Of a DNA stretch of 59,442 nt, positions 53,042 to 59,442 are shown in pieces. A program made the position numbers and the translations under genes. The DNA lies in assembly GCF_013166575.1 (NCBI RefSeq), contig NZ_JABKKE010000022.1, positions 1 through 59,442 on the forward strand, in the 5' to 3' direction. Each line of letters begins with the position of its first letter. Within the stretch, counting starts at the first letter, position 1. Below the pieces are notes generated by a model that was not told the origin of the DNA, ran no database searches, and worked only from the letters and a program-made list of their open reading frames with translations. This stretch comes from Xylanibacter rodentium (GTDB taxonomy: Bacteria; Bacteroidota; Bacteroidia; Bacteroidales; Bacteroidaceae).

Positions 53042-53443
53042 CTATCTCATCTTCCAAACTCCATCATGCTCAATCATCGGCACCACAATCTCTTCCCGCA
53101 CACTATCACCGAAGCACAGCATGAGATACACCAATGTATGTCCGGAGATGGAATCGGTCTTGACCCGCAATACATCCACGCCACTCATACCTTTATGTTC
53201 ACGCTGCTGAATGACAGCAAACATCTTGGCATTGGTTGTCAACTGCTCACGGTAACCGTCAGGAATGGTGTCAGGAACATTAAGTCCTGCTACATATTCG
53301 GCATAACGCCCCGCTATAAGATGGTCGTAATATGTCTTCGCCGCCCGTGCTGCCAATTCCTCGGGTGCTGGCTTCGACTCACCGCATGCTCCAAAGAATA
53401 CAGGCACAAACATCAGCGTGCACATTGACATATATCTTGTCAT
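53042..53443 (-). CDS. Small lipoprotein (DUF4878-like)
   Basis: 133 aa from the ATG at 53443; the frame is also open to an ATG at 53488, directly after the der stop codon, which would give a 45-bp longer signal region. The lipobox is VFFGAC. The mature part (EELAARAAKTYYDHLIAGRY, VLRVKTDSISGHTLVYLMLCFGD, IEHDGVWKMR) resembles the DUF4878/NTF2-like lipoproteins of Bacteroidales, a cone-shaped fold without known activity. It is cotranscribed with der. Confidence 0.65.
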   Translation of the reverse strand: MTRYMSMCTLMFVPVFFGACGESKPAPEELAARAAKTYYDHLIAGRYAEYVAGLNVPDTIPDGYREQLTTNAKMFAVIQQREHKGMSGVDVLRVKTDSISGHTLVYLMLCFGDSVREEIVVPMIEHDGVWKMR

Positions 53444-53488
53444 GGCATAAAGCCTTAGGCTAATGACACTCAGGCAATGGCTACGCAT

Positions 53489-54805
53489 CTACTTCTGACG
53501 TATGAAGATGTTGACAGGCGTGCCGGTAAGTGTCCAGTTCTCGCGCATCTTGTTCTCGAGGAATCGACGGTATGGCTCTTTGACATACTGCGGCAGATTT
53601 GCATAGAACACAAATGACGGTATCTGCGTGTTAGGCAACTGTGTACAATACTTTATCTTGATATACTTTCCCTTGATAGATGGTGGCGGATAGGCTTCTA
53701 TCAGCGGCAGCATCACTTCGTTGAGCTTCGATGTCCCGATCTTTGCCTTGCGGTTAAGATAAACTTCTTTTGCAGTTTCAAGCACACGGAAAATACGCTG
53801 CTTGGTGAGTGCAGAGGCAAAGATAATCGGGAAATCGACAAACGGGGCCATACGCTTGCGAATGGCTGCTTCGAACGTATCAATGACTTTCTGGGTCTTG
53901 TCTTCCACAAGATCCCACTTGTTGACCACAACCACAAGCGACTTGTTGTTCTTCTGTATCAACTGAAATATGTTCATGTCCTGTGCTTCGATACCTCGTG
54001 TGGCATCTATCATGAGTACACAGACATCGCTGTTTTCTATGGCACGGATGGAACGCATCACACTATAGAACTCCAAATCTTCAGTAACCTTGTTCTTGCG
54101 GCGTATGCCGGCGGTATCGACAAGATAGAAATCAAATCCGAACTTGTCATAACGTGTATAAATACTGTCACGTGTGGTACCGGCAATCTCTGTCACGATG
54201 TTGCGTTCCTCACCGATAAAGGCATTTATCAGACTGCTCTTTCCTGCATTTGGGCGCCCGACAATAGCAAAGCGAGGTATGCCGTCTTCTATCAGTTCGC
54301 CGCCATCGGTGGGCAACTTGTCGAGTACAATGTCAAGCAGATCGCCAGTGCCACTGCCTGTGGCCGCACTTACACAGTAAGGCTCGCCCAAACCGAGTGA
54401 ATAAAACTCGGCGGCATAATACTGATGTACATTATTGTCGGCCTTGTTGGCCACGAGAATTACAGGCAACTTGGAACGCCGCAGGATTTTGGCTACATCC
54501 ACATCGAGATCAGTAACACCGTTTGTCACATCAACGAGAAAGAGAACCAGACCGGCCTCTTCTGTGGCTATGATTACCTGCTTGCGTATTTCCTCTTCAA
54601 AAATATCATCGGAATTGACCACCCATCCGCCGGTATCCACTACCGAAAATTCGCGGCCGTTCCATTCACACTTGCCATACTGGCGGTCGCGAGTGGTACC
54701 TGCCTCGTCGCTCACTATCGCCTGACGCGACTTGGTGAGACGATTGAAAAGCGTAGACTTGCCCACATTGGGACGACCTACTATAGCTACTAAATTATTT
54801 GCCAT
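53489..54805 (-). CDS. der: Ribosome biogenesis GTPase Der
   Basis: 438 aa. Two tandem GTPase domains: GRPNVGKS with DTGG at the start, then GRPNAGKS with DTAGIRRK at about 175-235, followed by a KH-like C-terminal domain. NKAD and NKWDLV are the two G4 motifs. Role: 50S subunit maturation. Upstream era is on the same strand after 126 bp. Length is standard. Confidence 0.98.
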   Translation of the reverse strand: MANNLVAIVGRPNVGKSTLFNRLTKSRQAIVSDEAGTTRDRQYGKCEWNGREFSVVDTGGWVVNSDDIFEEEIRKQVIIATEEAGLVLFLVDVTNGVTDLDVDVAKILRRSKLPVILVANKADNNVHQYYAAEFYSLGLGEPYCVSAATGSGTGDLLDIVLDKLPTDGGELIEDGIPRFAIVGRPNAGKSSLINAFIGEERNIVTEIAGTTRDSIYTRYDKFGFDFYLVDTAGIRRKNKVTEDLEFYSVMRSIRAIENSDVCVLMIDATRGIEAQDMNIFQLIQKNNKSLVVVVNKWDLVEDKTQKVIDTFEAAIRKRMAPFVDFPIIFASALTKQRIFRVLETAKEVYLNRKAKIGTSKLNEVMLPLIEAYPPPSIKGKYIKIKYCTQLPNTQIPSFVFYANLPQYVKEPYRRFLENKMRENWTLTGTPVNIFIRQK

Positions 54806-54931
54806 AATCTATGTATATTTATTATTAGAAACAACCCATACCAAATAGTGGGAACTGCCGCTTAAAAGCACCAGACACAGCATGACTTAATATTCAAGGC
54901 TGTTTCTATATTAATCACTGTTCTATCCATC

Positions 54932-55813
54932 TTATTCCGGATTGTATCCGAAATTATTAAGTTCTTTCTGCGAACTGCGCCAATCCTTATCTACTTTGAC
55001 AAATACTTCAAGGTAGATGCTCTTGCCGAAGAATTTCTCAAGTGATTTGCGGCTTTCTGTACTGACCTTCTTAAGTGCCACGCCTTGATGGCCTATGATG
55101 ATACCTTTCTGCGAGTCACGCTCCACGTAAATCACAGCACTGATATGTATGCGGCGGGCATCTTCCTTGAACTGCTCCACACTCACCTCCACCGAGTAAG
55201 GTATTTCTTTATCGTAGTAAAGCAGTATTTTCTCACGGATTATCTCACTTACGAAAAATCTGGCAGGCTTGTCTGTCAGCTGCTCTTTGTCGAAATATGG
55301 AGGACTGTCGGGCAGAAGTTCGCGTATGCGGTTGAGCAACATATCCACACCAAATTTGTTCTTTGCCGATATTGGCAGTATCTCTGCTGTAGGCAAAAGC
55401 CCATGCCAACGCTCCACAATGTCGCCCAATGTCGTCTGATCGCTTTGGTCTATCTTGTTAATAAGCAGTAATACAGGCACATTCATACGTGCCACCTTAT
55501 CAAGGAAATCACGATTCTTCTCCGGATCTTCCACCACATCAGTCACATATAGCAAGACATCAGCATCTTGTAACGCCGATTCCGAAAAAGCCAGCATTGA
55601 CTCTTGCAATTTGTAATTGGGCTTGAGCACTCCCGGAGTGTCGGAAAAAACAATCTGCATGTCGTCCGTATTTACTATGCCCATAATACGATGACGCGTC
55701 GTTTGGGCTTTAAAAGTGGCTATAGAAATACGCTCACCCACCAATTGGTTCATAAGCGTTGATTTGCCGACATTGGGATTTCCCACTATGTTCACGAATC
55801 CGGCCTTGTGCAT
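54932..55813 (-). CDS. era: GTPase Era
   Basis: 293 aa. G1 GNPNVGKS, G3 SDTPGV, G4 NKID, then a C-terminal KH domain containing VERDSQKGIIIGHQGVALKK. Role: binds 16S rRNA 3' end during 30S assembly. A terminator-like hairpin separates it from fabH upstream. Between der and era lie 126 bp with a weak inverted repeat and nothing else clear. Confidence 0.98.
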   Translation of the reverse strand: MHKAGFVNIVGNPNVGKSTLMNQLVGERISIATFKAQTTRHRIMGIVNTDDMQIVFSDTPGVLKPNYKLQESMLAFSESALQDADVLLYVTDVVEDPEKNRDFLDKVARMNVPVLLLINKIDQSDQTTLGDIVERWHGLLPTAEILPISAKNKFGVDMLLNRIRELLPDSPPYFDKEQLTDKPARFFVSEIIREKILLYYDKEIPYSVEVSVEQFKEDARRIHISAVIYVERDSQKGIIIGHQGVALKKVSTESRKSLEKFFGKSIYLEVFVKVDKDWRSSQKELNNFGYNPE

Positions 55814-55840
55814 AAGATATATCTTTAGTTTTAATTGACA

Positions 55841-55880
55841 AAAAAACGCACCTTAATCATAATCGTTAGGATGCGTTTTT
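55841..55880. terminator. Terminator between fabH and era
   Basis: AACGCA...TGCGTT stem (55845-55850 with 55872-55877, extended by CCT/AGG pairing) flanked by A7 on one side and T7 on the other. Follows the fabH stop codon by 28 bp in the minus direction. Confidence 0.75.
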
Positions 55881-55907
55881 TTGTTCTGTGTCTGATTTAA
55901 TTGTCCG

Positions 55908-56924
55908 TTATTTAGCCGCTGCAGCCGAACCGTCATACGCCCACTTATAGTAAGAAGCTCCGTGAACAAATCCGGCTCCGAAAGCAGTGAAGATCAGATT
56001 GTCTCCCTTTTTCAAGCGATTCTCGTTTTCCCAAAGAGCCAACGGGATGGTGGCTGCACTTGTATTTCCCAAATGCTCTATATTGACCATCACATTGTCC
56101 ATTGACAAGTCAAGACGTTTGGCAACGGCCTCAATGATGCGCATGTTGGCCTGATGGGGCACAACGAAAGCAATATTATCTTTGTTCAGTCCGTTACGTT
56201 CAGCTATGAGGGCACAGTCGTCGCTCATGTTCGTCACGGCATAACGGAACACCGTACGCCCCTCCTGATAGAGATAATGCAGACGATGGTCTACTGTGAA
56301 ATAAGACGGAGGACAAACAGAGCCGCCGGCCTTCAGATGAAGGAAAGGCAGACCTTTGCCGTCGGTGCGGAAATATGAGTCTCGCAAACCGAGTTCCGGT
56401 TCGGTAGTACCTTCCACAAGTACAGCGGCAGCACCATCTCCGAAAAGAGCACACGTGCTACGATCCTTGTAGTCAACTACCGATGACATCTTGTCGGCAC
56501 CTATAACGATTATCTTTTTATAGCGGCCACTCTCTATCATCGAGGCTGCCGTATCAAGCGTGTAGAGGAATCCACAGCATGCGGCCCACATATCAAACGC
56601 ATATGCGTTTTTCAATCCGAGCTTGCCGAGTACGATCGAAGCCGTTGAAGGGAACTTGTAATCTGCAGTAGATGTTGTAACTATAAGTGCGTCTATAGTA
56701 TCAGGATCTACACCTGTTTTCCGGAGCAACTGTTTCGCTGCCTTACGCGCCATGTACGAGGTACCAAGACCTTCTTCTGTCAGAATACGACGTTCCTTGA
56801 TGCCGACACGCGTCATAATCCACTCGTCGTTGGTGTCAACCATTCTCGACAATTCCTCATTATTGAGTACATAGTCGGGAACATAGCCACCTATACCGGT
56901 GATTATCGCGTTGATCTTCTCCAT
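55908..56924 (-). CDS. fabH: 3-oxoacyl-ACP synthase III
   Basis: 338 aa. Catalytic triad positions are intact: Cys in [17 protein letters not shown], His in VPHQANMRI and Asn in [10 protein letters not shown]. Start [20 protein letters not shown] is typical. Reaction: condensation of acetyl-CoA (or branched acyl-CoA) with malonyl-ACP to start fatty acid synthesis. Its ATG shares one base with the rpmF stop (TAATG), so the genes are translationally coupled, as in many bacteria. Confidence 0.97.
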   Translation of the reverse strand: MEKINAIITGIGGYVPDYVLNNEELSRMVDTNDEWIMTRVGIKERRILTEEGLGTSYMARKAAKQLLRKTGVDPDTIDALIVTTSTADYKFPSTASIVLGKLGLKNAYAFDMWAACCGFLYTLDTAASMIESGRYKKIIVIGADKMSSVVDYKDRSTCALFGDGAAAVLVEGTTEPELGLRDSYFRTDGKGLPFLHLKAGGSVCPPSYFTVDHRLHYLYQEGRTVFRYAVTNMSDDCALIAERNGLNKDNIAFVVPHQANMRIIEAVAKRLDLSMDNVMVNIEHLGNTSAATIPLALWENENRLKKGDNLIFTAFGAGFVHGASYYKWAYDGSAAAAK

Positions 56925-57112
56925 TATTCAGCTACTTCTTCCTTTACGATAGCAATCTTACCCCTGTAGTAACCACAAGTCGGGCATACAGTATGATATA
57001 CATAGTAAGCACCGCAGTTAGAACATACTGCCAATGTAGGTGCTACTGCCTTGTCATGGGTTCTTCTTTTAAGTGTGCGAGTCTTTGACTGTCTTCTTTT
57101 AGGATGTGCCAT
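56924..57112 (-). CDS. rpmF: 50S ribosomal protein L32
   Basis: 62 aa. [20 protein letters not shown] is the L32 N-terminus. Two CxxC pairs (CSNCG and CPTCG) form a zinc ribbon, so this is the zinc-binding form. Role: large ribosomal subunit. It lies between a DUF177 gene (25 bp upstream) and fabH, the widely kept yceD-rpmF-fabH order. Confidence 0.98.
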   Translation of the reverse strand: MAHPKRRQSKTRTLKRRTHDKAVAPTLAVCSNCGAYYVYHTVCPTCGYYRGKIAIVKEEVAE

Positions 57113-57137
57113 AATTCTTTAATGTTTTAAAAATCTT

Positions 57138-57665
57138 TTAATTTTTCAGTTTCAATAATTCGCTCCATCTCGGGTCTATAGTCTTCTCATCCACCCCACC
57201 GCTACTTCGGGTAGCTGAATAATGCTCTGTGAGCATCTCTATCATCGCACGGTTACATTTTCCAGGTGCATGCACGTGCTTAATGGGAATGTTCAAAACT
57301 ACAAATTCGTATACGAACCATGATATATCGATAATACCTTCGTTCTCGTCAACTATCACGAGTTCATCCTTTTCCGAATAATCCTCACCGAAACGAGCCA
57401 CGAGATGAGTGTCTGTTTTTATGTCCTGAGGGATATCGTCAAGACACCTGTCACACGGCACAATCACCTCGCCTTCAATGTGAAAGTCCAAATCAAAATA
57501 GCGCTCGGCAACTTTATGAATAAGCAATCCGACACACACTTTACCTTTATGCACTTCTGATGACCCGACAGCCTCAAAAAAGCCATCGTCAAGACTGAAC
57601 TCAAACGTCGTATCGCCGTCTTTCAGCCCTTTCAAATCAATCTTAAAAGGTTCTAAACTACACAT
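57138..57665 (-). CDS. DUF177 (YceD-like) protein
   Basis: 175 aa from the ATG at 57665; the TTG four codons upstream overlaps the -7 box at 57675-57682 and is unlikely. It has the DUF177 cysteine pair in VIVPCDRCLDDI and an acidic patch later (ELVIVDENEGIIDISW). Role: associated with 23S rRNA accumulation and L32 in other bacteria; exact activity unknown. First gene of DUF177-rpmF-fabH. The transcript would be almost leaderless. Confidence 0.93.
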   Translation of the reverse strand: MCSLEPFKIDLKGLKDGDTTFEFSLDDGFFEAVGSSEVHKGKVCVGLLIHKVAERYFDLDFHIEGEVIVPCDRCLDDIPQDIKTDTHLVARFGEDYSEKDELVIVDENEGIIDISWFVYEFVVLNIPIKHVHAPGKCNRAMIEMLTEHYSATRSSGGVDEKTIDPRWSELLKLKN

Positions 57666-57674
57666 TTCGGGATG

Positions 57675-57682
57675 CAAAGGTA
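57675..57682 (-). promoter_or_regulatory. -7 box of the DUF177-rpmF-fabH operon
   Basis: TACCTTTG on the minus strand, ending 9 bp before the ATG at 57665; an ATTG lies 21 bp upstream (57704-57707). It fixes the start codon, since the longer frame would run through it. Confidence 0.6.
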
Positions 57683-57870
57683 CTAATTATTTTTCATATA
57701 AGACAATCTATCCGTATTTTTTTGGATCTTTTGCCAATAAAAAACAATAAGAAAACGGTGATTATCTGAGTTTTGTATTCAACAAGAGCATTTTACAAAC
57801 CACTACATAAAAACCATAAATACCAATGTGCAGATTTGAAAGCATACGTCAAATTGTCCGCCACATAATC

Positions 57871-57914
57871 AAGTTCTATTCTGACAATGCACTATATCCT
57901 AAGTTCTATTCTGA
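57871..57914. repeat. 14-bp direct repeat at the 3' end of the kinase gene
   Basis: AAGTTCTATTCTGA occurs at 57871-57884 and again at 57901-57914, exactly 30 bp apart. The second copy covers the end of the histidine kinase gene including its final codons. It may be a local duplication. Confidence 0.7.
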
Positions 57915-59052
57915 ACGTTGTTCCCTTACCGACTTCCGAACTCTTTACGTATATCCTTCCATCGTGATACTCTTCAACAATACGCTTGGCAAGCGACAGT
58001 CCCAGCCCCCAACCTCGTTTCTTTGTGGTAAATCCCGGCTTGAACACATTTTTTATGTCCTTGCGCTTTATTCCTTTACCAGTGTCCGAAACTTCAACAA
58101 TAACCTTTCCACCTTCCTGAAATAATGCCAACACTATACGCCCATGCCCCTCCATTGCATCAACAGCATTCTTGCAAAGATTCTCAACAACCCATTCAAA
58201 GAGCGATGCATTCATCCTTACCGTCACATCATTATCCGGAAAATTGCGTACAATCTCTACTTTAGATGAAGTACGTCTGTCCATGTAATCAATCACATGC
58301 CCCAATATTTCGTTCATACTGCAATCTGTAGCCTCCGGCAGAGAACCAATCTTCGAAAAACGCTCTGCTATGCGCTCCAAGCGTTTCACATCCTTATCCA
58401 ACTCGGGAATCAGAGTGTCGTCAGGATAGCTCTCCTTCAATATCTCCACCCAAGCCATAAGACTGGATATCGGCGTACCCAACTGATGAGCAGTTTCCTT
58501 AGACAAGCCTACCCATACCTTGTTTTGCTCAGCACGCTTTGACGACAGTAATGCAAATATAGCCACAACAACAAATATCAAAACTACACCAAGTTGTACA
58601 TAAGGATATGAAGACAGACGTTTAAGCATGGTTGATTCATCATAACATACAAGCTGATAATCCTTATTGCCCTCACCTATATTTATCCGTATGTACTTTC
58701 CAGAACGGAACATATGACGCCCCAAAGCTGCCACATAGGAAATACTATCTGAAGCATTACCGGCCTGAATGTTTATGTTACGATAATCCATAACATTGCC
58801 ACAAGGATCAAGCACTATCACCGGAATAGTATTGTTACCTTGAATTACATTAAGAATTAGAGTGACATCCGTATCTTCATCGGCATTGTTGAGAGCATGC
58901 AACGCCTGAGCCCATACCTCCATCTTATTACGTTCCTCATCGGAAAGATCGCGTACAAGGATATGTGAAACCAACAACGACGTGACAGCTATAACTACAG
59001 CCACCAGTACCAAAATTATCTTCACTTGCCTGATTCTGTCAGTCCATTGCAT
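57892..59052 (-). CDS. Membrane sensor histidine kinase
   Basis: 386 aa. Two membrane helices (about 10-30 and 150-168) enclose a periplasmic sensor domain. The H-box is SKETAHQLGTPISSL, a variant common in Bacteroidetes, with His near residue 188. The ATPase domain has N-box NLCKNAVDAM, G1 DTGKGI and G2 WGLGLSLAKRIV. No response regulator gene is adjacent, so it is an orphan here. The signal is unknown. Upstream 297 bp before the rRNA terminator show only an AT-rich stem-loop. Confidence 0.9.
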   Translation of the reverse strand: MQWTDRIRQVKIILVLVAVVIAVTSLLVSHILVRDLSDEERNKMEVWAQALHALNNADEDTDVTLILNVIQGNNTIPVIVLDPCGNVMDYRNINIQAGNASDSISYVAALGRHMFRSGKYIRINIGEGNKDYQLVCYDESTMLKRLSSYPYVQLGVVLIFVVVAIFALLSSKRAEQNKVWVGLSKETAHQLGTPISSLMAWVEILKESYPDDTLIPELDKDVKRLERIAERFSKIGSLPEATDCSMNEILGHVIDYMDRRTSSKVEIVRNFPDNDVTVRMNASLFEWVVENLCKNAVDAMEGHGRIVLALFQEGGKVIVEVSDTGKGIKRKDIKNVFKPGFTTKKRGWGLGLSLAKRIVEEYHDGRIYVKSSEVGKGTTFRIELRI

Positions 59053-59349
59053 GAGATTTATTCTTTAATCATCTAATTTATTGAATACAAATTATCAATA
59101 TTCAATGCATATATCTTTCGTAGCCATAACTAACACAAGACATATCCGATGAATATTTCCTAATAAGGAAAACGCAGATACAGCTTTCTTATTGCATCTC
59201 TCATGTAACGAATTGAGAATTTCATTAATTGCCAATTCTCAATTTCACATTATTCCCGACCGACCGTCCAAAACAGCCGGATATCTATCACATGGCAAGG
59301 CCACGGCCCCGGCAGGGTCCCACCCATACCATACATCCCACACAAACAC
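59053..59349. other. Gene-free gap between the kinase and the rRNA terminator
   Basis: 297 bp, AT-rich then GC-richer near the rRNA end. One stem-loop (AATTGAGAATT at 59211-59221 with 59234-59244) could be part of the kinase promoter region. No ORF and no clear -7 box was found. Confidence 0.5.
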
Positions 59350-59390
59350 AAAAAAAATCTCCCCCGCCCGTTTCACCGGACAGGGGAGAC
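59350..59390 (-). terminator. Terminator of the rRNA operon
   Basis: GTCTCCCCTGTCCG pairs imperfectly with CGGGCGGGGGAGA, followed on the minus strand by T8. It is 12 bp beyond the 5S rRNA 3' end. Confidence 0.85.
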
Positions 59391-59402
59391 ATAAAGAAAA
59401 GA

Positions 59403-59442
59403 AGGCGGCCTCCTACTCTCCCGCATTGCATTGCAGTACCAT
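59403..59442 (-). rRNA. rrf: 5S ribosomal RNA, 3' end (partial)
   Basis: The minus strand reads ATGGTACTGCAATGCAATGC and on through GGGAGAGTAGG to the 3' end near 59403, the conserved 3' end of Bacteroidetes 5S rRNA. The gene continues beyond the window; the rest of the rRNA operon must lie to the right. Confidence 0.93.

Noticed and set aside
1..59442. CRISPR array or complete insertion sequence
   Set aside because: No regularly spaced direct repeats with unique spacers and no transposase or integrase frame were found; the repeats seen are dispersed and palindromic.

Overview
The window is a stretch of a Bacteroidota chromosome, most likely order Bacteroidales and Prevotella- or Bacteroides-like. 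The evidence is the recurrent Bacteroidetes promoter pattern (a TTTG/ATTG box, 19-21 bp, then TAnnTTTG), the type IX secretion protein PorQ, split YjbH-type proteins, SurA/OstA/MutL gene order and an hmu haem-uptake operon of the Porphyromonas/Bacteroides type. I cannot name the species. No integrase, transposase, plasmid gene or CRISPR array was seen.

Layout. 0-3.2 kb: an AT-rich three-gene operon (RloA-type ATPase, RloB-type TOPRIM-like protein, SIR2-like protein) that looks like an anti-phage system, flanked on the left by a 125-bp dispersed repeat. 3.6-7.5 kb: a LuxR-type regulator, two DUF1349-like lipoproteins and an MFS transporter, with three operator-like repeats spaced exactly 33 bp. 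7.6-12.6 kb: tRNA-Val, a three-gene cell-surface operon including a YjbH-like pair, and an OmpA-family porin. 13.2-21.7 kb: mutL, a small membrane protein, an OstA/LptA-like protein, two SurA/PpiC isomerases and guaB. 22.5-25.7 kb: an Lrp/AsnC regulator, an ExbB/ExbD operon and tRNA-Ser. 25.8-35.6 kb: a promoter-bearing ATPase gene fragment and the hmu haem operon headed by a calycin-like lipoprotein.

36-47.7 kb: tatD, a polyprenyl synthetase and tonB in one direction; porQ and cmk in the other; then recQ, clpX, clpP, tig and lptB. 46.2-46.9 kb is a hotspot of dispersed repeats. 47.8-49.7 kb: a HigB/HigA-type toxin-antitoxin pair, a repeat, and a small acidic protein followed by a 29-bp-arm inverted repeat. 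49.8-52.8 kb: MlaE/MlaF lipid-transport components and a choloylglycine-hydrolase-like enzyme. 53-59.4 kb: a small lipoprotein, der, era, fabH, rpmF, a DUF177 protein, a sensor histidine kinase and the 3' end of a 5S rRNA gene with its terminator.

How it fits together. Most of the window is envelope and housekeeping biology: ExbB/ExbD and TonB can energise the HmuR receptor; SurA-like, OstA-like and LptB proteins serve outer-membrane biogenesis; MlaE/F handle phospholipid traffic; Der/Era/RpmF serve ribosomes; FabH starts fatty acids. The accessory content is the RloAB-SIR2 operon, the toxin-antitoxin pair and at least four dispersed repeat families, three of them present twice here. I judge the RloA-RloB-SIR2 operon the best candidate for a poorly described system, with the LuxR/33-bp-operator/DUF1349 locus and the calycin-headed hmu operon next.
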